Shown here piece by piece: positions 37,515 to 47,634 of a DNA stretch of 64,000 bases. The stretch's first letter is position 1; each line of letters begins with the position of its first letter. The DNA comes from Euglena gracilis (Eukaryota > Euglenida > Euglenophyceae > Euglenales). The position numbers were made by a program, and so were the translations under genes. Location: positions 70,487,649 to 70,551,648 of the forward strand of contig CP154956.1 of assembly GCA_039621445.1 (NCBI GenBank), written 5' to 3'. The notes beneath the pieces are model-generated. The model worked only from the letters and a program-made list of their open reading frames with translations. It was not told where the DNA came from and did no database searches.

Positions 37515-38115
37515 ATAAAATGTTGACTGCCCACCCTTGGGTTTTTTCTTAGAATAACGGTTGGGAAATTTTGGCTGGACCCCCCTGGGTTTTTTTAGAA
37601 ATACGGTTGTTAAATGTTGGCTGGACCCCCCGTGCGTTTTTCAGAATCGCGGTTGATAAATGTTGGCTAGACCCCCTAGGTTGCTTCAGACATAAGGTGG
37701 GGAAACTTTGGTTGGACCCTGCTGTGTTTATTATCACGGTTGGGGAATTTTGGCTGGACCGCTGGGTTTTTTCTTTCAGAAATACGGTTGGGGAATACGG
37801 CTAGAATGGCTTTTTTGTCCTGAACCCGGCGTCTCTAAGGGGGTGGTTCGGGGCCCGGGGGGGGGGGGGGACGCGGGGGGGGGGACACGGGGGGGACGCG
37901 GGGGGGAACTGTGGCCTGGCTTCCCCGCACGTTTTCTTTGGCGTCACTCAATTTTGTGTGTATTTTTCCTTTGGTTTACGGAAATATGAGCCAAAATCCG
38001 GGACGCGGGGGGGACGCGGGGGGAACCCCCTAAAACGCCGCTTTAAACAAGGGGGGGGGGGGCGGACGCCGGTTCTGTCCTGAACCCGGCGTCCCCGGGC
38101 GCCGGTTCCGTCCTT
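37515..38115 (+). mobile_element. Composite element copy B, right part
   Basis: Matches copy A from 11372 on: tandem GGCTGGACCCCCC-TGGGTTTTTTCAG units (37515-37805) and CGCCGG palindromes (37822-37838, 38034-38115), interrupted by the element at 37839-38030. Confidence 0.75.
37839..38030 (+). mobile_element. 192-bp GGGGGTG-terminal element with TAA target duplication and empty site
   Basis: Starts GGGGGTGGTTCGGG and ends GGGGGGAACCCCC; TAA lies on both sides (37836-37838 and 38031-38033). Copy A has the uninterrupted site TCTCTAAAACGCCGC at 11853-11867. (GACGCGGGGGG)n arrays flank a unique centre with GTTTTCTTTGGCGTCAC. Confidence 0.9.
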
Positions 38116-38740
38116 TGACCATGGTACGTACTAAACTCATTGCCCACCTCGCTTCGTCCCTCCAACTCAATCCGTGGAAGACCGATTCTTCACCCTCTGT
38201 CGCTCCTTCCACCAATGCCGCCCGATCGGGATCCTCCACAGATAACGGCGGGTGTGTTGTCCATTCCCTTGGATTCCCATGCTTCGCGGATCCTACAATA
38301 CCTGATCGCCAGATCTGCGACGGCAAATTAGGCATCGGCACCACCCGTCCCCTGTTCTACGGTATTTTTCACGAAAGGAAGAACACTCTCCACACCACCT
38401 CACCTACCTCACCTGGCCACTAATGCTCCATCGTGTCTTCGTTGAGGTCTATGTACGATATATGTGACCATTTACGATTCAGGTGTGTTGTCCATTCCCG
38501 TGTATTCCCATGCTTCGTGGATCTTGGCACCCCAACGTTGCATGCAGCCAGAGATACGCTCGCGATCGTCAAATCGGCCATCTGAGTCAATATTTGTGGT
38601 GATTTTCGGTCTTGTTTGGTTTAAGAAGCATGATGAACCATATAGAAACGACTTTTCGCTTCAAATTGACGACCTGGGGGGACCAGGGGGATACAGGAAG
38701 TGTGAAATTAAGTTTTCCCAATGACATGAAACATGAGTAA
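38116..38740. other. Spacer with a 46-bp direct repeat
   Basis: GGTGTGTTGTCCATTCCC...CCCATGCTTCG occurs at about 38250-38297 and 38480-38527. Plus-strand ORFs of 60-100 codons span it with no recognised domain. Confidence 0.4.
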
Positions 38741-38838
38741 CGTGCCCCCCCCCCCTATTTGGCCGCCCTCCGGGCGGCCCGGACCCCCCTTCTGGCCAAT
38801 TAGGGGTGGGGGACAATTAGGGGGGGGGTTACCCCTAA
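38741..38838. repeat. C-run/AATTA palindrome element
   Basis: GTGCCCCCC...CTATTTGGCCGCCC at one side and ACAATTAGGGGGGGGGTTAC at the other; near copy at 12180-12262. Confidence 0.6.
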
Positions 38839-38854
38839 CCAGGTTTTGAATAGT

Positions 38855-39835
38855 GCTGAGCTCTTAATAAGCGCGCACCCACCCCTTCATTGACCCCTCC
38901 ATACATACCGGCCCACTCCATGGAGCTCTTTTGCCTGAAATCCATGGGTTTTGTGCCAGAAACGGGGAGCCGGTGGGTCGAAAAACGCTCACTTTCGGCT
39001 CAAAAACAGTTTTTCCGGGTCCGGGAGGCCAAAAAACATCGTTTCGGGCAAAAAAATTTTTTTCGATTTTTTTCGACCTTTTTGACCCGGGTTTGACCCA
39101 AAGTCAATGGGTCGGCGGCCCGAAACGGGGCGCCGGCGGGTCGGAAAACGCTCGTTTTCGGCTCAAAAACAATTTTTCTGGGTCCGGGAGGCCAAAAAAC
39201 ATCGTTTCGGGCAAATTTTTTTTTCGATTTTTTTCGACTTTTTTGACCCGGTTTTGACCCAAAGTCAATGGGTCGGCGGCCCGAAACGGGGCGTCGGCGG
39301 GTCGGAAAAACGCTCGTTTTCGGCTCCAAAACAGTTTTTCTGGGTCCGGGAGGCCAAAAAACATCGTTTCGGGCAAAAAATTTTTTTTCGATTTTTTTCG
39401 ACTTTTTTTGTCCGAAACCGGCAAAGTCGAACAGTGGAAAAAGTGTACAAAATGGCCTAAAATGGCCTAAATTGGCCGAAAACCGGCCGTATCTCGGGCT
39501 AGGCGGGGAGTTGCGGGGAAACCAAAATCCCATTAGATAGAGCGTTCCAAGGGCTTCAATTTAGGTCTCCGGACATTTCCTTTGATTTTGCATCATTTTC
39601 GAGAAATTTTGAAAATTGACATTTTTTTTTGGCCGAAATGGCAGAGTCCAAAGGGGGGGGGGGCTTATCCAGGGGGGGGGCGGGCCGATCCTGCCCAGGT
39701 TGGACCCCTTCGCGCGTGAATAACTCGGGCCTGGCGGGGAGTTGGGGGTCAAACCCAGGTGATTCGGAAACTAGAAATCCAGTCGCTTGCCGGGTGTAAG
39801 CTTCGCTCTTACCCATAAAGGGATAAGAGCTCAGC
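38855..39835. mobile_element. 981-bp element with GCTGAGCTCTTA ends and ~165-bp satellite
   Basis: Perfect 12-bp terminal inverted repeats GCTGAGCTCTTA (38855-38866) and TAAGAGCTCAGC (39824-39835). Inside are three tandem units of about 165 bp (38950-39420; GGTCCGGGAGGCCAAAAAAC, ATTTTTTTCGATTTTTTTCG). No coding potential. Confidence 0.7.
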
Positions 39836-39837
39836 GA

Positions 39838-40215
39838 CCCCCCCCTAATTGGCCACCTGGGCCCCGTCCTTCATAGTCGCGAACCCCCGAAAAACACCCG
39901 AATTATATAAAAATCGTGGGCATAACCCGTATTCAGGCCGTATAACGGGTCAAGGGCGCCGCAGGCGCCCTTGACCCGTTATACGCCCTGAATACGGGTT
40001 ATAGCCCACGATTTTTCTGTAACCGTGAATAGAAGGCCCGGCGCCTGCCCTGTTTTTCGTGGTGTGCTTCACGCCATGTTTTCGGGCATTTTTTTGTCAT
40101 TTTTTACCCAAAAACCCTATTCACGAAAATATGCCCTGTTTTTCGTGAATACCTATTCACGGAAAACAGGGCATATTTTCGTGAAGTGAAAATATGCCCT
40201 GTTTTTTGTGAATAG
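39838..40215. repeat. Long palindromes, including 39909-40016
   Basis: After a TAATTGGCCACC segment (39838-39903), 39909-40016 is a near-perfect palindrome with arms of about 52 bp (AAAAATCGTGGGC...GGGCGCC, centre GCA). Then 40020-40215 holds repeated ACAGGGCATATTTTCGTGAA dyads, repeated again at 42895-43050. Confidence 0.8.
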
Positions 40216-40565
40216 AAACAGGTCTGAAACAGGTCTGTAGAAATGGTGTCCAAATGACCCGAATCATACCCACATAGCACCGCTGGTACTGGAAAACGTG
40301 AAATGGGCGTTGGGCCAAGTAATTGGGGGGCACTTTGGGGGGGGCCGGGCGCCGAAGGCGCCCGGTCCCCCCCAAACGCCCCCACAATGCTTGGCCTGAC
40401 GCCGATATTCGCTTTAGAGCCTAACGGATAACAGAGGGTCGGTATTTTATCCACATTGTTTGTGTTGTTCCTCGGTCTGTTCTTGCAAAAATGGCGAAGA
40501 AAGCCGCAAACACCATGGACCGAATGTTGCCACAACCCCCAAACCGTGTATTGGCTCTGGCTTCA
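40216..40565. other. Spacer, no gene recognised
   Basis: Contains a GGGCCGGGCGCC-GAAGGCGCCCGGTCCC hairpin (about 40335-40368). Short ORFs only. Confidence 0.4.
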
Positions 40566-41900
40566 CGCCTGAACCGGCGTCCAACGCTTGTCTGGTTGGT
40601 TCGGGCGGGAAGACGGCGTCCAGGGGACCCAAAATGAAAAGTGCCAAAAAGTGTCCAAAATGGTTTTTAGACGGCAATCATATCTGAGCAGTTTTTTGGG
40701 GGGGTATTTGGCCAGATATTGGGGTATTTTGTGCAACACTTTCCATTTGGTCAAATTTGGGGAATTTCTGAAATAGACTACCATGCAGCACGGCTGAAAT
40801 CTAAGGCCATCTGCTGAAAGCCCTCGAAAAGGGCCATCGATCAAGGGGCAACATGGCAGGTGAACGGTGGGTTTTGGAATTTGCGAAAAGGGTCGGAACA
40901 TGCGATGGACATTTTTTAGGGCGCTGTGCAGTGTGGCTGAGTTCTGAGGGTACCAAATGAAAGCTCATGGGGAGAGCATTCAATTGATATGCCGTATGGC
41001 ACCTGAGGTGTGGGATTTCAGAAATTAGGATGTCGAATTTTGGAAGGGGGTGTTCCCCCCGCGTCCCCCCCGCGTCCCCCCCCGCGTCCCCCCCGCGTGT
41101 CTGGGGGCTCTGGGTTTATGCCCGAACCGGCGTCTGGGACGCCGGTTCGGGCAGGAAATTTCTGCGCCGAACCGGCATCCCAGACGCCGGTTCGGGCGTG
41201 AAACCGGCGGGACCCAAAATAAAAAGTGCCAAAAAGTGTCCAAAAGGGTTTGTAGACAGGTGGCAATCATATTTGAGCAGTTTTTGGGTGGCCTTGGGCC
41301 AAAAATTGGGGGTTTTTGAGGAACAATTTCCTTTTGGCCAATTTGGCCAATTTTGGAGAATTTCTGAAATAGAATACCACGCAGCATGGCAGAAATCTGA
41401 GGCCATCTGCTGAAAGCCCTTGAGAAGAGCTTTCAATCGATGGGCAACATGGCAGCTGAAAAGTGGAATTTCAGATATGCAACCGGGGTCCGAAAAAATG
41501 CGGAAAAATGCGATCGCTGATTTTGAGAGCGCTTTGCAATCTGGCTGAGTTCTGTGGGTACCAAGCGAAAGGTGTTGGTGAAAGCTTTCGTTTGATATGC
41601 ACTCTGCAACCTGAGCTGTGGGATTTGACAAATTAGGATGTCAAATTTTGGAATACACGACCGCTGAAAATAAGCGCTGCGTGCATTATGGCCGAATCCT
41701 GTGACCATCTGTCGAAAGCCCTTGAGAAGAGCTTTCGATTGATGGGTAGCATGGCTTCATAAGTGTGGAATCTGCCATTTTTGACCGGCGGCCCATTTGG
41801 GCCAAAATCGCCCAAAACTGCCCCAAACATGGGTATTTTGGGCGAAATTGGCCGTGATTCCTCAGCCGCCGGTTCGGGCATGAAACCGGAGCCCCCTAGC
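40566..41900 (+). repeat. Tandem ~450-bp repeat, two and a half copies
   Basis: Copy 1 (about 40620-41045) and copy 2 (about 41210-41655) align throughout (AAAAGTGCCAAAAAGTGTCCAAAA; ATCTGCTGAAAGCCCT; GGCTGAGTTCTG). A partial third copy follows (41656-41750), and an inverted piece lies at 43075-43170. A G/C-run element and CGCCGG hairpins (41045-41205) separate copies 1 and 2. Confidence 0.75.
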
Positions 41901-41989
41901 CACGGTTTCAAGTTGGCAAGTTGTATGACAAACATGCACAACATATTGGAAGCCGCCAACAGAAAGAGCGTCCATGCTCATTGAATGGT

Positions 41990-42300
41990 TATTATTGATG
42001 ATCCAAAATTAGGATTTTACACCCAAAATTAGGCATATGCATCCAAATTTTGCAGTTTGCACCTCAAATTGGGCATTTTCCTTCCAAAATTTGGTGTTGC
42101 CACCCAAAAATTACAAAATTAGGCATTTTCCACCTAAAATTTGAAGTTGGCTCCCGAAAATAGGCAGTTGGCACAAAAAATTGGATATTACACCCGAAAT
42201 TCAGCATTTGCCCCCGAAAACAAAGAATTTGCATCCCAAATTAGGCATTTGTCACTCAAAGAAAGGAATTGGTCGACCAAATTGGGCATTTGCCAATTGA
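41990..42300. repeat. Degenerate AAATTAGGCATTTGCACCC repeat
   Basis: About ten loosely spaced units. The same motif family fills 44930-45380 and parts of 18850-18950, 45640-45720 and 49560-49710. Confidence 0.6.
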
Positions 42301-42442
42301 AATTGCTTGCTAACATCAACCCGCTTCCGTCATGCCGTCGGCCAGCCGTGCGCTCCCCCTGAAACCGACCTCCCGTCTAAACCGACCCCCTCCAGGATTT
42401 CCGCCAACCCAAAAGTTCTGAACCGACGGGTCGGTTTAAATG

Positions 42443-42684
42443 GGGGGTGGTTCGGGACGCGGGGGGGGACGCGGGGGGGGGGGACGCAGGGGGGACGCAG
42501 GGGGGGGACGCGGGGGGGGGGCGGGGGGGAACTCTGGCCCAACAACATCCACATGTTTTCTTTGGCGTCACCTAAATTTGTATGCAATTCTCCTTTGGTC
42601 AACCAAAAAATGTGCCCAGCCAAAATCCGGGACGCGGGGGGGACGCGGGGGGGGACGCGGGGGGGACGCGGGGGGAACACCCCC
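42443..42684 (+). mobile_element. 242-bp GGGGGTG-terminal element with ATG target duplication
   Basis: Starts GGGGGTGGTTCGGG, ends GGGGGAACACCCCC, and is flanked by ATG (42440-42442 and 42685-42687). The centre (GTTTTCTTTGGCGTCACCTAAA) matches 37839-38030 and 43173-43335. Confidence 0.7.
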
Positions 42685-42779
42685 ATGGGGGGGGTTACCA
42701 ACTCACCCCGCAATCGAAAGCTCTTTTCATCAGACGACTGGTGATGACCACCACATTCAGCCACGCCGCCTGGTAACGT

Positions 42780-43060
42780 GACCCCCCTATTTGTCCCTCC
42801 CCCCCTAATTGGCCAGAGCCCAGGTGGCCAATTAGGGGGACCTGGGCTCTGGCCAATTAGGGGGGGGGGGTTCTCATTTCAAGGGAAAATGCCTTTGTAA
42901 CCGTGAATAGAGGCCCGGCGCCTGCCCTGTTTTTCGTGGGTGTGAACACGGAAAACAGGGCATATTTTCAATTCACGAAAATATGCCCTGTTTTTTGTGA
43001 ATAGGTATTCACAAAAAACAGGGCATATTTTTGTGAATACGAATTTTACTGAAATGAACC
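42780..43060. repeat. AATTAGG-palindromes and ACAGGGCATATTTT dyads
   Basis: TAATTGGCCAGAGCCCAGGTGGCC and its inverse, then the TGTAACCGTGAATAG...CCCTGTTTTTCGTG series also seen at 40018-40215. Confidence 0.65.
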
Positions 43061-43172
43061 CCAAAAACCTGTCAATCCCATCAATCGAAAGCTCTTCTCA
43101 AGGGCTTTTGACAGATGGCCACGGGATTCAGCAATAATGCACACAGCGCTTATTTTCAGCGATCGTGTATTC

Positions 43173-43335
43173 GGGGGTGGTTCGGGACGCGGGGGGGGGA
43201 CGCGGGGGGGGACGCGGGGGGGACGCGGGGGGGAACCGTGGCCCAACCACACCCACACGTTTTCTTTGGCGTCACCTAAATTTGTATGTAATTTTCCTTT
43301 GGTCGACCAAAAAACGTGCCCGGCCAAAATCCGGG
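43173..43335 (+). mobile_element. GGGGGTGGTTCG element, right end lost
   Basis: Same left end and centre as 42443-42684. It is inserted in the inverted repeat fragment related to 41656 (TGTATTC). The right terminus has merged into a CGCCGG palindrome. Confidence 0.55.
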
Positions 43336-44930
43336 ACGGGACGCCGGGTTCAGGACAGAACCACCCCCCTTTTTAAAGCGGCGTTTTAGGGACACCCGGT
43401 TCAGGACAGAACCAGCGTTCCCAACCTTCGGTGAAACCCTCCCAAGACCAACCTCCTACCACCGATCTAACCAAATTCCAACCATCGCGAGCGTATCTCT
43501 GGCTGTCAATCGTTTAGGTAACCCCCGCACCCGCACCCGCACCAATCGTTTAGGTAACCCTGCACCGGGGACGCGAGGTGCAGGACAGAACCTGCGTCCC
43601 CCCCCCCCCCCAGACCATGTTGTGTGAATTGTGTGATGGCTCATTCCACGCCTCATTCCATGCTTCCGGTCATGTGCAGGGGGGCGTCTCATGGGCCCTA
43701 GATGGCCCTCTATCACCCGCCGACACGCCTGGCCCGTGTTCCGGCGCGCTTTTGCGGCACAAAACGGCCATCTTGGGGTGTTTTTTTTTGGAGCCGTTTT
43801 TGGCTCAAAAGATCAGTTTTTCCAAAACATCTCAACAATGAAGCAAAATCAAAGGAAAATGTCCGGAGAGCTAAAATGAATGCCCTATCCAACCATGGGT
43901 TTCCCCCCTCAACTCTTCGTGCAGCCCGAGTTATGGCCATTTTCCGGCCCATTTTGGCCCATTTCAGGGGCCATTTTGGGCCGTTTTTGGGGTCAAAAAA
44001 TTGATGTTCCCAAAATATTTCGAAAATGAAGCAAAATCAATGGAAATGTCCACAGACCTGATACAGTATTCTGATTTCACCGCAACTCCCTGTCGAGCCC
44101 GAAATATGGCCCAATACGGCCCAAAATAGCGGCAGGCTTGCGCCTTGGCATTTTCAGCCCAATTTCTATCTCAATGGTTATGTCAATCAATGGTAAAATG
44201 GCAAAAAAAAAAGTCAAGGTAGTCCCCATTTGAAAGAAGATGAGTGGTGTTAGACCCCCTTTTCTTTTCACGGCGGTGAGAACCGTGGAGGGGGGGGGGG
44301 ACGGGCTCGGTGTGGTTGGAATTAGATTCCTCCACACCGTTCCGCCACTTATGCACGATCTCGAATGATGTTATCGCATTTGCGTTGCACTATTTGAATC
44401 TTTTTTTCATTCCCATCACAAGAAAAGCGAGAAGGAGGGGGGGTGAACCCCCTGACTTTCGTCGCAAGGGGGGAGTGACGACCTTTTGAGAGGGGATTCT
44501 TAATTTGTGGAATTTTTCCACAAAAATTCCGGCTCGGTGATTCCTAATTTTGCCACCAAAAATGTGGTGTTCCCTCCGTGCCCCCCCCATGCCCCCCCCC
44601 CCCCCCCCGTGACCCGAACCACCCCCAATGGTTTTTTGGGACCCACAAACCACTTTCACCTTGGCTGTTTGAATACAAACCGATTCCCCATGAGTCCCCC
44701 TCCCTCCATTTTCTTCACCAGCCGAGTTTGGGGAAACTCTGTGGGTCAATCTCCATGAAACAAATAATTTTGCGCAAAATGAGAAAACAGGCTGCAGAGT
44801 CGACAGTTGGGTTGAGTTGGGAGGTTTCCAAAGCGGTTCTACCCATGGGTTTGCTTTTCTAGTTCAATTTTTTGGGGCATTGGACTTCAAAAAGGCGTTA
44901 GCGTCTCGGCCCCTTTGGAGCCGGAGGGTA
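43336..44930. other. Repeat mosaic, no gene recognised
   Basis: CGCCGG palindrome (43336-43420), GTTTAGGTAACCC direct repeats (43510-43560), CATTTTGGCCC-rich stretches (43780-44110) and a G-run repeat with GTGACCCGAACCACCCCC end (44437-44633). ORFs are short and unconvincing. Confidence 0.45.
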
Positions 44931-45380
44931 AATGCCTAACTTGTGTGCCAGTTCCAAATTTTGGGTTGCAATTTCCCAAGCCAGTGCAAATTTGAGGGGC
45001 AAAGGCCTAATTTCATGTACAAATTCAGAATTTGGAGTGGCAAATTCCGAATTTTATGTACAAATTCTGAATTTTGCGTGGCAAATACCTAAATAAATGT
45101 GCCAATTCTTTTGACAAAAAAATGCCTGTTTTGAGTTGTTTTGCCCAAATTCCTAATTTTGAGTGGAAAATGCCTAATCTGGTGTGCAAACTCACAATTC
45201 ACCGCCCGTGCAACTGTACTAATTCCCAATGTCGGGTTGTAACAATGTACTCAATCTCTCTCCTTGCACAACCAAATCCCCACACCTGAATTTAGGAATT
45301 TGACACCAAGCCCAAATTTGAAAATTTTACATCTCAAAATTAGGAACCTGCATGAGAATTTTATCAAATTAGGCATCACC
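44931..45380. repeat. Degenerate AATTAGG/CAAATT repeat field
   Basis: CAAATTCCTAATTTTG-type units in both orientations; relatives at 41990-42300 and 49560-49710. Confidence 0.55.
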
Positions 45381-45554
45381 GGCCAAAATTTTTCCCTACA
45401 AAATTTCGCCAAAAAGGGTCCTTGTTCGGGTCACGGGAGGGTCACGGGGGGTCACGGGGGGTCACGGGGGTAACACCCCCATTAGCATCAAAGGTGGAAA
45501 AAAAGTCGGTTTGTGGCCAAAATCAAGCATCAAGAAGTGCAAGGGTTTCAGGGA

Positions 45555-45822
45555 GGGGGGTGTACCCCCCGTGATCCCCCCGCGACCCACACATGGAGGG
45601 TTTCCAGATCCCAGTAAGAGCCAAAGGTGTCACCCAAATTAGGAATGGGTTCACAAATTAGGAATCAAAATTGCCAAAAATGTATGATAAATTCCTAATT
45701 GTATATATTTTTGGACCCAAAAGTTCTAAAAATAGGTCACACATGACGTTGCGTGTGAGGTCACACTGGTCACACGTGACCCGTCAAAACTGCCGACCCC
45801 GCCCGCAACCCGTACACCCCCC
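45555..45822 (+). mobile_element. GGGGGTGTAC-terminal element, homologue of 18740-19084
   Basis: Inverted ends GGGGGGTGTAC/GTACACCCCCC and the same interior (CACATGGAGGGTTTCCAGATCCCAGTA; GTGACCCGTCAAAACTGCC). The flanking 3 bp (GGA/CGA) do not match exactly. Confidence 0.65.
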
Positions 45823-46099
45823 CGATATATTTTGACGCGAAAGGCGGCCGAGACGGTAATGGATTTTGCAATTTTATTTTTTTGAAATGTGATTTTACTG
45901 GTCAGGTGGCTGCCGAAGGCAGCCGAGACGGTAACGCCCTTTGAACCATTGAAAATGGTATTGCAAAGAAAAATACCACACTCATGCCACAAAACTTTTT
46001 TCTTCCCAAAATCTCGGGGGGGGGGCCGCCGCCCCCCCCCCCCTGACCCCCCCTTGTGACACCTATGCCCCCCAGCTGAACAATTAATCCCCCCCGAGT

Positions 46100-46285
46100 A
46101 AGGTTGGTAGAATACCCCCCCCCCCCTTATTGTCCCCCCCCCCCCTTATTGTCCCTGGGTCCCGGCCGACGGGGGTTTTTTGGCTCGGCCAACGAAATTC
46201 CTTTGGTACGGTCCGTCCCCCCTTATTGTCCGATCGGGCCTCCCGGGGTCAGGTCGGTGGGACAATAAGGGGGGGGGGTAGTGTT
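46100..46285. repeat. CCCCTTATTGTCC palindrome, second copy
   Basis: Shorter relative of 17129-17480, with the same GGCCGACGGGGGTTTTTTGG and AAATTCCTTTGGTAC modules. Confidence 0.7.
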
Positions 46286-46404
46286 CGTTCGACCTCGTGA
46301 ATGAATATCTCCCCTATTTGAACGGTAACCTTCACCCCCTCCCCCCTAAGTGGCCACCCTTCAGGCACCACGGGACCCCAAAACGGCCACTCTGGGGGAG
46401 GGGA

Positions 46405-46855
46405 CACTTTGGAGGTTAGGCAGTACGGGGGGGGGGGCTGCGGACCCCCCGGTGAACTTCACTGGTGAACGTTCACCGGGGGGGAGGGGGGGGGTGCTTT
46501 CGGTGGTGAAGTTCACCGGTGAACTTCACCGGTGAAGTTCACCGTTTTGATGGTTGGGGGTGAAATTTTTATGGGTGAATTTTGCTCCTTTCCTCTCAAA
46601 ATGGTCATTTTGAGGTTGATGTTTCATGGAATTTTATCGAAATTTCCGAAAACTTGCCCAAAAATGTCATTTTTGGCCATTTTGGTCAAAAAGTGCTCTC
46701 TTGGTGAACTTCACCGGTGAAGTTCACCGATGAGTTAGGCAGAAGGGGGGGGGAGGGGGTCCGGGACCCCCCGGTGAACTTTCAAATGGTGAACTTCACC
46801 ATAGGGGGGGGAGAGGGGGGGGGTCAAAATGACCAAAGTCTGCTGCCTGATCTCC
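46405..46855. repeat. GTGAACTTCACCGGTGAAGTTCAC palindrome cluster
   Basis: Multiple AACTTCACCGGTGAAGTT dyads. GTTAGGCAG and TGCCTGATCTCC boundaries at 46407 and 46843 (plus 46735) match the small-element family at 21836 and 34519. Confidence 0.65.
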
Positions 46856-47630
46856 TTTGAGGGGGGGGGGTTCAATTTTTGGGCTTCGGCGCCTTCGGCG
46901 CCAAAAGAAAGTGGCCACTTTGAGGGGGGAGGTTACCTAATTTGCCATTTTTTTGGCCACTCTGAGGGGGGGGGACACTTTGAGGGGGGGGTGAGGGTAA
47001 TTGTGAAGAAAAATGTGAGACTTCTGTGGATGCCGAAGCCCGGTGTAGTGATACTCAACAGCCATGGAGGAACACCCTGGGCCATAACAGACAATGCCAC
47101 CATGTTTGAATAGGGGGTTGAAATTCCAAGACTAACTGTGTGGGGAAAATAGAGCCCCCATGCGACTGGTAGTTAAAAGCCATGGGGTTGGACCAATGAC
47201 CCGACACCGGGCACCGCGTGCTGGACGATTGAATCCTAATTTAAGTCACGCATTGCCGTTCTGTCTCTGAAGGCAACCTGAACCTTGGCTTCACCAACTC
47301 TGGTTAACCCTCCCCCCAAATAATACCCCCCCCCCCCCAATCCCCCCCCCCCCTTGGGGTCCGACTTCAGCAACCGGGTTAATACCCCCCCTTTGATTTC
47401 GGGCCGAAGGCCTGGGTTTTGACCTGAAAATGTTGGCAAAAATCACAATCTCTAACAACAAATTACAAATAAAAATCGATTTTCTGGATCAGCTGACTTC
47501 TAAAAAAAATGGAAAATTTCATAAGAAAGCACAAAAAACGACCCCAAATGGGGTCAAAAGGCACTCTTTTGGCTCCTACGGGACTTCGAAAATTTTCAAA
47601 ACTTTTGGGGGCTATTACCAGGGTGTAACG
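46856..47630. other. CCCCTCAAAGTGGCC inverted copy, then spacer
   Basis: Repeat to 46995, then short ORFs and C-run sequence; no gene recognised. Confidence 0.4.
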
Positions 47631-47634
47631 TAGA

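Noticed and set aside
39000-39533. 177-codon minus-strand ORF with repeated GLPDPEKL-type peptides
   Set aside because: It follows the 165-bp satellite period exactly; no start context or domain.
44437-44633. Complete GGGGGTG element
   Set aside because: One end matches (GAACCACCCCC), but the other end and any target duplication could not be fixed.
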